Shown: positions 1-5,998, counted from the first letter of the stretch. The stretch is DNA of 6,239 bases from Aquirhabdus sp. (GCA_030150595.1 JASLFQ010000190.1:1-6239); one strand, 5' to 3'. The notes: generated from the sequence alone by a model not told the origin. Translations and numbers: made by a program.

Positions 1-285
1 CTTTCGCCGATCACAGGCAAGCAACATCAACTTCGAGTGCATCTTGCCGCACTGGGCATTCCGATTTTGTATGATCCTTTTTACCCAAAATTGGTTGATT
101 GGAAAGAAGATTATATTAAGCCGCTACAGCTCCTTGCAAAACAGATCAGCTTTATTGACCCAATCACCAACCAGTCACATCACTTTATGAGTGAACGGAA
201 GTTATTGGATTTGGAATCGCTCGCTGTGGATTCTGTGCGTTCAGAACAATCTGTTGAAACCACTCATCGGATAGATATTCACTGA
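1..285 (+). CDS. RluA-type pseudouridine synthase, C-terminal fragment (5' end outside window)
   Basis: The frame is open from base 1 to a TGA stop, giving the last 94 residues. Residues 2-28 carry the conserved RluA-family C-terminal core: 'SPITGKQHQLRVHLAALG' followed by 'PILYDPFYP'. In this family that segment lies near the active site and is followed by the final beta strands ('PLQLLAKQISFIDP'). Enzymes of this family isomerise uridine to pseudouridine in rRNA or tRNA; the catalytic Asp motif lies upstream of the window. The RNA target cannot be assigned from this fragment, so no symbol is given. A GTG at 37 is an internal valine, not a start. The last roughly 25 residues look like a non-conserved tail and overlap the convergent gene on the minus strand by 101 bp, with no terminator visible between them. 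Confidence 0.85.
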   Translation, partial: LSPITGKQHQLRVHLAALGIPILYDPFYPKLVDWKEDYIKPLQLLAKQISFIDPITNQSHHFMSERKLLDLESLAVDSVRSEQSVETTHRIDIH

Positions 286-781
286 ACTCTGGATAGGTGT
301 TTAAAGCATCGGAATCTGCTTCCGTGGTTAAAACTTTCAACCAGCGTCCAAGCCAATGCTTCGTTAAAGCCTGTTTATGTTGTGCCGCATCCATTCGCGC
401 TAAACCGAGAAAAATAGCAGGATGTTCTGCATTTGAATGTGGGCGTAAAATCTGCCCAACGACTGTTAAATAACGTTTCTGCGGCGTTACTTGATTAAAC
501 TGCAAATAAACAGCTGCCAATTGCGCTGCCAACAAAACATGCGTCGCTTGGTCTTCCGCTTCGGCATCAGCCAGCTCTAAGATCACAGCAGCCTCGCCCA
601 AAAAATAAAGCTGCTCTGACTGATTATTGCTCTTCGCAACCAACTGAAGTCGTAACTGCGCGCGCTCAATCGCAAGCATAGGCGTTGGCTCAGTGAGAAA
701 CAGTTGATCTGTTTCACCAACGCGCGCAATGAGCTCGCTAATCGTCATCGTTTCTGCATTAACCGCTTTCGCTTGAGTCAT
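185..781 (-). CDS. Uncharacterised helical protein downstream of the 2OG-Fe(II) hydroxylase
   Basis: I do not recognise this protein. From the ATG at 781 it has 198 residues, rich in Ala, Leu and Gln, and predicted by eye to be almost wholly alpha-helical. Stretches such as 'ERAQLRLQLVAKSN', 'THVLLAAQLAAVYLQ' and 'KHWLGRWLKVL' suggest a TPR-like or other helical-hairpin fold, though no repeat consensus is clear. I see no signal peptide, membrane segment or catalytic motif. It follows the hydroxylase gene on the same strand with a 19-bp gap, so the two are probably co-transcribed. An alternative ATG at 814 overlaps the end of the hydroxylase gene by 14 bp and adds 11 residues (209 aa); neither start has a strong ribosome binding site. 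Its 3' end overlaps the convergent pseudouridine synthase gene by 101 bp. Confidence 0.7.
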   Translation of the reverse strand: MTQAKAVNAETMTISELIARVGETDQLFLTEPTPMLAIERAQLRLQLVAKSNNQSEQLYFLGEAAVILELADAEAEDQATHVLLAAQLAAVYLQFNQVTPQKRYLTVVGQILRPHSNAEHPAIFLGLARMDAAQHKQALTKHWLGRWLKVLTTEADSDALNTYPEFSEYLSDEWFQQIVLNAQNPQRAIPNPITSVHS

Positions 782-800
782 ATTTGAGTTCTCATCGTTT

Positions 801-1463
801 TCACACACGCTCATCTCGTCTGAGCCAGCCCGCAATGGAGCGCCTAATTTTGTTTGCTGGCAATACTTCATGGGGTAAGTCACTTTGAAAAACAACCAAG
901 CGATTGGCAATCGGTAAAATATCATGAGCAGAATCATGCAAATCTATTAATCGAAGCTCACCGCCCCATTCCGCCTGCCAAGTTTCTTGAGGTTTTAACG
1001 AATGAAGATGGGTCTTTTCCAAGCTACTGTTTTCCACGTCACTATTGAGATATAAAACCGTAGATATCGCACGGACATTAGAGCCTTTTGCATTATCTCG
1101 ATGCTGGGCGTAGAACTGTCCGATCTGATATTGCGCATAATGTGCTTCGACGGAACGTATGCCTAAATACAGTGACTGATTCAACACCTCGCCCAATCCA
1201 TGTAGCGCCGCAAGATAATGTTTTCCGATCACATCTTGCTCATCAACCCAGCGCGTCGAGTCACTGCGCACCGTTTCTAAACGTCCACCAGCACTGATCT
1301 TCGCCGCTTGATAATGGGCTTCATTTTGGCTTTCTTGAACAAGTTGAACATATAAATCATGAGGTAAAGCTTGGTCAATAATCGCAAACCCATCTTCAAC
1401 CAATGCATCAAACGCATCGGTATGATCATTAAAATAGCTTTGCCAATATTCAATCCAACTCAT
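801..1463 (-). CDS. 2-oxoglutarate/Fe(II) prolyl hydroxylase of the PHD/PPHD (EGL-9/SM-20) type
   Basis: This is a 220-residue cytosolic dioxygenase. With the ATG at 1463 as residue 1, the double-stranded beta-helix core shows the iron triad His121-x-Asp123 ('QHRDN') and His198 ('LPHEVLPA'). Arg207, nine residues after the distal His, should bind the 2-oxoglutarate carboxylate. Tyr112 and the 'LYLN' strand near 137-140 match conserved positions of human PHD2 and its bacterial relatives. The 'WGGELRL' and 'RRSIAGWLRRD' strands are typical of the family. The characterised Pseudomonas homologue (PPHD) 4-hydroxylates a proline of EF-Tu, so EF-Tu is the likely substrate here by inference. A loop of about 20 residues between 'YLNSD' and 'WGGEL' is longer than I recall for PPHD. 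The ATG at 1463 is preferred over the GTG at 1469 because AGGG lies 7 nt upstream of it. It heads a probable two-gene unit. Confidence 0.88.
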   Translation of the reverse strand: MSWIEYWQSYFNDHTDAFDALVEDGFAIIDQALPHDLYVQLVQESQNEAHYQAAKISAGGRLETVRSDSTRWVDEQDVIGKHYLAALHGLGEVLNQSLYLGIRSVEAHYAQYQIGQFYAQHRDNAKGSNVRAISTVLYLNSDVENSSLEKTHLHSLKPQETWQAEWGGELRLIDLHDSAHDILPIANRLVVFQSDLPHEVLPANKIRRSIAGWLRRDERV

Positions 1464-1497
1464 TTGCACACCCTAAATCAATATCGACGGTTCTGCC

Positions 1498-1527
1498 ATT
1501 AAACAAAAAAGACCCTAAAAACTGCAA
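1498..1527 (-). promoter_or_regulatory. Candidate sigma-70 promoter for the 2OG hydroxylase gene
   Basis: Read on the minus strand, TTGCAG (1527-1522) is followed after 18 bp by TTTAAT (1503-1498), matching the -35 box at 3/6 and the -10 box at 5/6. Transcription would start near 1490, leaving a short leader with AGGG 7 nt before the ATG at 1463. This is a pattern match only. Confidence 0.35.
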
Positions 1528-1549
1528 CCAACAAATCAAGTGATGTGTA

Positions 1550-1633
1550 TTTGCATGTCTTAAATAGACATGGTTCATGCTACCATGTTGCTAGATTATT
1601 TCGCTTCGAGCTTTTTGAATTTGCATGTTTTAA
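1550..1633. promoter_or_regulatory. Operator-like cluster of CATG-centred repeats in the divergent intergenic region
   Basis: The 288-bp region between the divergent hydroxylase and rlmJ genes contains no convincing gene but is repeat-rich. A perfect 7-bp inverted repeat, CATGTCT-TAAAT-AGACATG, spans 1554-1572. It overlaps a second one, ACATGGT-7 nt-ACCATGT, at 1568-1588. The 14-mer TTTGCATGTCTTAA at 1550-1563 recurs with one mismatch exactly 70 bp later at 1620-1633. CATG occurs five times between 1554 and 1627. No T-tract follows, so this is not a terminator. It is likely a binding site for a dimeric regulator, of unknown identity. Confidence 0.45.
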
Positions 1634-1751
1634 GATGAACTGATGATCGGTTTTTAAACCGCCTCACTGTTCTCTTTTGATTCATTGTTTTTGTGTTGTA
1701 GTCAATCGCTTCTGCAATTGTACGTTTTAAAAAAGGTTTTAAATTAACTGT

Positions 1752-2609
1752 ATGAATTATCGTCACCATTTCCACGCTGGCAATTTTGCTGATGTGATGA
1801 AGCATGTTCTCTTATTAGAACTGCTTGAACTATTGGGTAAAAAAGACAAACCTTATCGCTATATCGATACTCATGCTGGTGCAGGCATGTATGATCTGTC
1901 TCTCGCACCTGCACAAAAATCAGGGGAATATCTCGACGGTATTCACCGCTTAAGTACGCTTGATCCAAGCGTGGTTCGTATTGCACCACCGATGATTCAA
2001 CGTTACTTAGCATTAGTTGAAGAGTTACGCGAGGAAAAAAGTCGTGGTTGGTATCCAGGTTCGCCGTGGCTTGCACTCAAACAAATGCGCGACATCGATA
2101 GAGCAACCGCATTTGAAATGCACCCTGATGTGTTTACGCAATTACATCATTATCTGTATGACACTCGTTTAGGTTTGCACGAACGTGATGCCTACGAAGG
2201 CTTATTCGGTGTCATTCCGCCGAAAGAAAAACGCGGTTTGGTCATGATTGACCCACCATATGAAATTGAACGAAAGGATTTTCCACAGCTTGTCGAATTG
2301 TTAACAGCAGCTCATCAAAAATGGCCTACTGGTGTTTACGCTGTTTGGTATCCGATTAAAGATCGCCCGATGATTGAACGTTTTGAGAAAAAAATGCAGA
2401 AAACGGGCATTCGTAGACAATTGATTTGCGAACTTTGTGTTTGGCCAGATGATACGCCAGTCGGCTTGAATGGTTGTGGTTTACTCGTGATTAACCCACC
2501 GTTTCAATTCGCAGACCATGCAGATACACTCTTGCAATGGCTATTCCCACAACTCAAAATGAGTGAGAATGGTGGTCATGCTGCAGTGCGATGGTTAGTA
2601 GGCGAATAA
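1752..2609 (+). CDS. rlmJ: 23S rRNA (adenine(2030)-N6)-methyltransferase RlmJ
   Basis: RlmJ transfers a methyl group from S-adenosylmethionine to N6 of A2030 in 23S rRNA. The protein has 285 residues, close to the roughly 280 of the E. coli enzyme. Its N-terminus 'MNYRHHFHAGNFADVMKH' aligns with the E. coli start, which supports the ATG at 1752 despite a weak Shine-Dalgarno (GG about 15 nt upstream). The family marks are visible: 'DTHAGAGMYDL' (39-49) for SAM binding, 'WYPGSPWLA' (100-108), 'FEMHP' (121-125), and the N6-adenine methyltransferase catalytic motif 'DPPY' (167-170, in 'VMIDPPYEIE'). The C-terminal 'GLNGCGLLVINPPFQ' segment is also typical. It is transcribed divergently from the hydroxylase gene and followed by pssA after 82 bp. 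The gene appears intact and ordinary. Confidence 0.95.
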   Translation: MNYRHHFHAGNFADVMKHVLLLELLELLGKKDKPYRYIDTHAGAGMYDLSLAPAQKSGEYLDGIHRLSTLDPSVVRIAPPMIQRYLALVEELREEKSRGWYPGSPWLALKQMRDIDRATAFEMHPDVFTQLHHYLYDTRLGLHERDAYEGLFGVIPPKEKRGLVMIDPPYEIERKDFPQLVELLTAAHQKWPTGVYAVWYPIKDRPMIERFEKKMQKTGIRRQLICELCVWPDDTPVGLNGCGLLVINPPFQFADHADTLLQWLFPQLKMSENGGHAAVRWLVGE

Positions 2610-2624
2610 GCTGTTATTGTTCGA

Positions 2625-2653
2625 TTGGACTTTGAACTGTTTCTACATATATT
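2625..2653 (+). promoter_or_regulatory. Candidate promoter for pssA
   Basis: TTGGAC (2625-2630) and TATATT (2648-2653) are separated by 17 bp, in the 82-bp gap before pssA. The -10 box matches consensus at 5/6 but the -35 box only at 3/6. An overlapping alternative is TTGAAC (2632-2637) with TTGAAT (2655-2660). Read-through from rlmJ is also possible because no terminator is visible between the genes. Confidence 0.35.
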
Positions 2654-2691
2654 ATTGAATTCATAAATCTAATGTCTTAATGGAGTGAATC

Positions 2692-3585
2692 GTGGCGACA
2701 CCAGACAAATATCCTGAACGCCGTCCTGCGGAGCAACCCGATTTATTGAACCCACTCGACAATCCTGCTTTCGATGACGATGATCATGATGGACTGACGT
2801 TCGAGATTATCGAAGAAGAACATCACGAAGGCAGCAGAGTGCGGAGCAAGGGCATTTATTTATTTCCGAATCTCATTACCACAATCGCATTGCTCAGCGG
2901 TTTTTACTCAGTCATTGCCAGTACGAGTGGTCAATTTGAACGAGCAATTTACGCCATCTTTCTGGCGGCGTTATTTGATGGTTTAGACGGTCGCGTTGCA
3001 CGCGCATTGAATGCACAAAGCCCATTTGGCGAACAATACGACTCACTGTCGGATATGTTGTCATTTGGCGTTGCCCCTGCAATTCTCATCTATAGCTGGG
3101 CACTACAACCACTAGGTCGCGTAGGTTTAGCGTGCGCATTTATTTATACCGCTTGTGCAGCATTTCGTTTAGCACGCTTTAATGTGCAAATCGCCGTTGT
3201 GGATAAACGTTACTTTATCGGGCTTGCTAGTCCGCTCGCGGCAATCATCGTTGCAAGCGCAATCTGGGTCGGTCTGGAACAACCAACATGGATTGATCAC
3301 AGCTTAACGGCATGGCAAATCATTTATGCCTTCATTTCCGTGGCTGCTGGTTTCTTGATGATCAGTAATGTGCGTTATTTTAGCTTTAAAGAGTTGGATC
3401 GGAAACGTGTTCCTTTTGTTGTGATGCTGCCTGTGGTCTTGGTTCTGATCGCGATTGTTTATGACATTCCACTCGGTTTATTTTGTGTTGGGTTGATTTA
3501 TGCATCGTCAGGAATTGTTGCAACAGTCATGGCGCGCAAGAAAAAACCTAATGTAGAAAGTGCAAATGAAATCACTCGCGCATAA
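2692..3585 (+). CDS. pssA: CDP-diacylglycerol--serine O-phosphatidyltransferase (membrane-type phosphatidylserine synthase)
   Basis: The enzyme condenses CDP-diacylglycerol with L-serine to give phosphatidylserine, the precursor of phosphatidylethanolamine, at the inner membrane. The CDP-alcohol phosphatidyltransferase signature is complete: Asp96, Asp99-Gly100, Ala103-Arg104, Gly113, Asp117 and Asp121 (D-x2-DG-x2-AR-x8-G-x3-D-x3-D). Hydrophobic segments lie at about 60-78, 83-95, 124-140, 143-158, 174-194, 208-225, 240-258 and 261-279. 'FPNLITT' before the first of them is typical of the PssA subfamily. The protein has 297 residues; the first 50 or so form a hydrophilic, acidic, His-containing cytosolic extension ('DDDDHDG', 'IIEEEHHEGS') not needed for the catalytic fold. 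The start is a GTG with a good GGAG site 6 nt upstream. A strong terminator follows the stop codon. Confidence 0.93.
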   Translation: MATPDKYPERRPAEQPDLLNPLDNPAFDDDDHDGLTFEIIEEEHHEGSRVRSKGIYLFPNLITTIALLSGFYSVIASTSGQFERAIYAIFLAALFDGLDGRVARALNAQSPFGEQYDSLSDMLSFGVAPAILIYSWALQPLGRVGLACAFIYTACAAFRLARFNVQIAVVDKRYFIGLASPLAAIIVASAIWVGLEQPTWIDHSLTAWQIIYAFISVAAGFLMISNVRYFSFKELDRKRVPFVVMLPVVLVLIAIVYDIPLGLFCVGLIYASSGIVATVMARKKKPNVESANEITRA

Positions 3586-3606
3586 ACGCGTTATTGTTTA
3601 ACTCAC

Positions 3607-3646
3607 AAAAAACGCCGCATCGTTATTGAACCTTGCGGCGTTTTTT
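3607..3646 (+). terminator. Rho-independent terminator after pssA
   Basis: CGCCGCA (3613-3619) pairs with TGCGGCG (3634-3640) around a 14-nt loop, and the flanking A6 (3607-3612) pairs with T6 (3641-3646). This gives a 13-bp stem ending in a T-tract, 22 nt after the pssA stop. The A-tract on the left means it could also act in the opposite direction. Confidence 0.9.
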
Positions 3647-3691
3647 GTAGAACATCCACATCGTAAATGATGCTCTAAAAGCGCAATAGCC

Positions 3692-3748
3692 CATTGAGCG
3701 GAGTCGAAATGCGTTGCGGAACACCGCACATTTCGACTCCGCTCAATG
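3692..3748. repeat. Long perfect inverted repeat, REP-like intergenic palindrome
   Basis: A 20-bp arm at 3692-3711 (CATTGAGCGGAGTCGAAATG) is exactly complementary to 3729-3748. Between the arms, TGCGG (3715-3719) pairs with CCGCA (3724-3728) around the tetraloop AACA, leaving a 3-nt bulge (CGT) on the left. The whole 57 bp therefore folds as one near-continuous hairpin. It has no T-tract and lies 45 bp beyond the pssA terminator, so it is not needed for termination. The arm resembles 'TTCGACTCCGCTCA' palindromes that I recall as dispersed intergenic repeats in many bacterial genomes. No transposase or target-site duplication is evident. It may be a REP/MITE-like element, and its left neighbourhood (3647-3691) holds nothing else I can identify. 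Confidence 0.85.
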
Positions 3749-3761
3749 CCCTTGCTATAAT
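3733..3761 (+). promoter_or_regulatory. Candidate promoter for the metallopeptidase gene, overlapping the palindrome
   Basis: A perfect -10 hexamer TATAAT at 3756-3761 lies 8 bp after the palindrome. At the ideal 17-bp spacing upstream is TCGACT (3733-3738, 4/6 match to TTGACA), inside the right arm of the inverted repeat. Transcription would begin near 3768, so an initiation codon at 3761 would be excluded. Confidence 0.55.
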
Positions 3762-3817
3762 TGTTCATTAGCAACAATCAGCAAATCTCTTTTATTAACG
3801 CAAAAACGGCTTCTACT

Positions 3818-4333
3818 TTGACCCCACTTAAATACTTAAATCACTACCCTGCGTCACTGCAACAGCAAATCAAACAAATGTTGCTTGAGAATAAGCTCGG
3901 CGAATATCTGCACAAGAAATATCCCGAATCACATATGATTCAGAATAATAAAGCGCTATATGACTATGCTGTTGAACTAAAACAAACTTATCTGAAAAAT
4001 GCTGTATCGATTGATAAAGTCATGTACGACAATCACTTGACCGTAGATCATCACGCATTAGGACTGAATACAGCGATTAGCCGAATACAAGGGGGGAAAT
4101 TAAAAGCGAAGAAGGAAATTCGTATTGCAGCATTATTTAAAAATACACCTGCCGCGTTCTTGCGCATGATCGTCGTACACGAACTTGCGCATTTGAAAGA
4201 ACGTGACCATAACAAAGCGTTTTATCAACTCTGCGAATATATGGAACCAAACTATCATCAGCTTGAGTTTGATCTGAGAGTTTATCTAACTTATCAACAG
4301 TCGATTAAATCCAAACTCGCAACAACGAATTAA
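3818..4333 (+). CDS. YgjP-like zinc metallopeptidase (DUF45/M48-type)
   Basis: From the TTG at 3818 the protein has 171 residues. It carries a gluzincin-type zinc motif His121-Glu122-Leu-Ala-His125, with a third putative ligand His131 in 'KERDHNKAFY'. Next comes the conserved C-terminal stretch 'MEPNYHQLEFDLRVYL'. These are marks of the YgjP-like/WLM metallopeptidase group: soluble, cytosolic, substrate not established, while E. coli YgjP has been reported to act on nucleotides. There is no signal peptide or membrane segment. The start is uncertain. The frame opens at 3761 (TTG) directly after an in-frame TAA, and the first ATG is only at 3878, inside the conserved part. TTG at 3818 gives 'MTPLKYLNHYP', which fits the family N-terminus as I recall it, and lies downstream of the TATAAT box. 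No good ribosome binding site is visible for either TTG. The stop overlaps that of convergent anbu. Confidence 0.82.
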   Translation: MTPLKYLNHYPASLQQQIKQMLLENKLGEYLHKKYPESHMIQNNKALYDYAVELKQTYLKNAVSIDKVMYDNHLTVDHHALGLNTAISRIQGGKLKAKKEIRIAALFKNTPAAFLRMIVVHELAHLKERDHNKAFYQLCEYMEPNYHQLEFDLRVYLTYQQSIKSKLATTN

Positions 4334-5070
4334 CGCCAATAGTCATCTGGCGGCGGCGGCAACGCCGAAAGTGATGCCCGCATACTATCCGACCATTGCT
4401 GCCTAATCATTGAAAAATACGGATCGGTTTCATACAAACGGCGACCTTCTGGAAAGTCAAAACTATCCACTTTATAAACCAATAAATCGAGCGGTGTGCC
4501 GACCGAAAGATTAGATCGAATCGTTGAGTCAAAGGAAATCAGCGCACAACGCAATGCTTTATCAAGCGGTGAATCATAGCTCAAAGCACGATCTAAAATC
4601 GGCTTGCCATACTTACTTTCACCGATCTGAAAATAAGGCGTATCAACCGTTGCTGCAATGAAATTCCCTTGCGGATAGATATTATAAAGTTCTGGGGGTT
4701 GACCTTTGATCTGTCCACCAAGTAGGAATGAGCAAGAAAACTCGGAGTCATCAGAGCCTGCAACAATCGATGCTGACGCTTTCATAACATCTCTTAGGTA
4801 TTGACCCACCAGTGAAGCCGCATCAAAAATTGTGGGCACATTGTTGAGATGCTTACCCGTATCAGCCTGAATACTATGAAAGAGCTTCGTAATCACAGCC
4901 TGAGATGTCGCTAAATTGCCCGAACTCTGAATGACCAATATACGTTCGCCAGGCACGCCTAAACGATGTAATTTACGAAAAGTCGCAATATGATCGATAC
5001 CCGCGTTCGTTCGCGAATCGCTCACAAAGATCATGCCTTCCTTCAGACGCATGGCAACGCAATAGGTCAT
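4330..5070 (-). CDS. anbu: Anbu, proteasome-type (HslV/20S-related) N-terminal nucleophile protease
   Basis: Anbu ('ancestral beta subunit') is a bacterial relative of HslV and proteasome beta subunits. It self-assembles in the cytosol, and its physiological substrate is unknown. The ATG at 5070 gives 246 residues starting 'MTYCVAMRL'; removing Met exposes the nucleophile Thr1. With Thr as residue 1, Asp17 ('VSDSRTNAG') and Lys32 ('TFRKLH') fit the N-terminal-nucleophile active site. Conserved blocks 'VIQSSGNLATSQAV' and 'CSFLLGGQ' follow, and 'IGESKYGKPILDRAL' matches the family. The ATG at 5082 (four extra residues) is less likely because it would bury Thr1; GAGA precedes the 5070 start by 6 nt. 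The C-terminus ends in a proline-rich tail ('LPPPPDDYWR'). It lies 148 bp after the transglutaminase gene on the same strand, and its stop shares TTAA with the convergent metallopeptidase gene. Confidence 0.93.
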   Translation of the reverse strand: MTYCVAMRLKEGMIFVSDSRTNAGIDHIATFRKLHRLGVPGERILVIQSSGNLATSQAVITKLFHSIQADTGKHLNNVPTIFDAASLVGQYLRDVMKASASIVAGSDDSEFSCSFLLGGQIKGQPPELYNIYPQGNFIAATVDTPYFQIGESKYGKPILDRALSYDSPLDKALRCALISFDSTIRSNLSVGTPLDLLVYKVDSFDFPEGRRLYETDPYFSMIRQQWSDSMRASLSALPPPPDDYWR

Positions 5071-5144
5071 CTCATTTCTCATCGAACTGTTCGGAATCAG
5101 CCAAACAATTTAAGTTAGTCAAATAAATACCATCATAATGCTCT

Positions 5145-5174
5145 CCCCGAATTGGGTAGTATCAAACTTCGGGG
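5145..5174 (-). promoter_or_regulatory. Hairpin in the transglutaminase-anbu intergenic gap
   Basis: A perfect 7-bp inverted repeat, CCCCGAA (5145-5151) and TTCGGGG (5168-5174), encloses a 16-nt loop. In the minus-strand transcript it lies 44 nt after the transglutaminase stop and about 75 nt before the anbu start. No U-tract follows, so it is not a standard terminator. It could stabilise or process the message, or mark a regulatory site. TTGACT (5122-5117) lies downstream but lacks a convincing -10 box at the right distance. Confidence 0.45.
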
Positions 5175-5218
5175 CTGCATCAAGGTATTTTAGTACATTA
5201 TTTAAAGCATGAGGGAAA

Positions 5219-5998
5219 TTAACTGACTGACACCTGAACCAACGCGCTCAACGACTCATTGCCACCACCTTGCCTCACTCCGCGCGCGGGTGCAGCATCA
5301 AGATAATCACGTCCAACCGCTACTTGAATATGCCGACTTGGTGTGAACAATTGATTACTGACATCAAAACAATACCAATAACCATCAATCAGCACTTCTG
5401 CCCACGCATGGCTCGCCATGTGGCTAGCGATCGAACTATAGAGGTAGCCTGATACATAACGCGCCACTATCTCTTGATCACGCACGCACGCCAGAAACAC
5501 ATGCGTATGATCCTGACAAACACCCGATCCGAGATTAAAAGCCTCACTTGCAGTCGTTGCAACATCCGTTGAACCTGGGGTATATGGCATCTTTTCCGCA
5601 AGTGCTTGAGCAAAAGTAATGAGATCATCACGACTTCTTGATTTCAAATGCTGGCCTGTAAAATCGCGCATTGCCTCGTCCGACTGCGTCATTTGTGTAG
5701 GATGAAGGAACAACTCGGGGGCATGACGATCATCGCGGCTATTGTCCGCCTGATCATCAATCTCAATCTCACCCTGCGCCAGCAGGAACAACTCTCGATG
5801 AGGCTGATCAAGGTATAACGTTGTCCAGACATTACCAAAACCATCGGACTGAGTGATCGTCTTGCCAGGTACGGAGAGTTGCCAATTGAGTACCTGTTGA
5901 TGCGCTACAGTTTGCGGACTCATTCGTAAATATTGGACACTACGCTTGACCATATGTTCATAACGATAAATGGTTTGATGATTGACGAGTAATTTCAT
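5219..5998 (-). CDS. Transglutaminase-like cysteine protease of the Anbu cluster
   Basis: This 259-residue cytosolic protein has the bacterial transglutaminase N-terminal beta domain (about 1-85; 'NHQTIYRYEHMVKRSVQYLRMSPQ' region) followed by a transglutaminase-like core. The papain-like triad is intact: Cys161 in 'GSGVCQDHTHVF', His197 in 'SHAWAEV' and Asp212 in 'CFDVSNQ'. 'YVSGYLY' (181-187) before the His is typical. Bacterial members of this family are thought to act as peptidases or acyl transferases; the substrate is unknown. The ATG at 5998 overlaps the stop of the alpha-E gene as ATGA, implying translational coupling, and anbu follows on the same strand. Conservation of this partnership points to a shared peptide- or isopeptide-related pathway. 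There is no secretion signal. The C-terminal 'ARGVRQGGGNESLSALVQV' matches the family ending as I recall it. Confidence 0.92.
   Translation of the reverse strand: MKLLVNHQTIYRYEHMVKRSVQYLRMSPQTVAHQQVLNWQLSVPGKTITQSDGFGNVWTTLYLDQPHRELFLLAQGEIEIDDQADNSRDDRHAPELFLHPTQMTQSDEAMRDFTGQHLKSRSRDDLITFAQALAEKMPYTPGSTDVATTASEAFNLGSGVCQDHTHVFLACVRDQEIVARYVSGYLYSSIASHMASHAWAEVLIDGYWYCFDVSNQLFTPSRHIQVAVGRDYLDAAPARGVRQGGGNESLSALVQVSVS

Noticed and set aside
782..937. N-terminal extension of the unknown protein from an ATG at 937.
   Set aside because: It would overlap the well-supported hydroxylase gene by 137 bp in another frame and encode an unrelated hydrophobic stretch; starts at 781 or 814 fit the gene junction better.
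854..1297. Two plus-strand open frames (854-1048 and 1088-1297).
   Set aside because: Both lie antisense within the hydroxylase gene, whose motifs are unambiguous; their translations show no recognisable features.
1596..2076. Minus-strand open frames at 1596-1805 and 1744-2076.
   Set aside because: They overlap the rlmJ start and body; the translations are low-complexity or unlike any family, and rlmJ has clear catalytic motifs.
3692..3748. Reading the long palindrome as a second terminator for pssA.
   Set aside because: There is no T-tract on either side, and a complete terminator lies at 3607-3646.
3692..3748. Reading the inverted repeat as part of a CRISPR array or insertion-sequence ends.
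   Set aside because: There is only one unit with no spacers, and no transposase gene lies between or near the arms.
3761..3817. TTG at 3761 as start of the metallopeptidase.
   Set aside because: It overlaps the last base of the TATAAT box, directly follows an in-frame stop, has no ribosome binding site, and adds 19 residues that do not look like the family; it is kept as an alternative only.
5270..5452. Plus-strand open frame of 60 codons.
   Set aside because: It is antisense to the conserved part of the transglutaminase gene, including codons for its catalytic His and Asp region.
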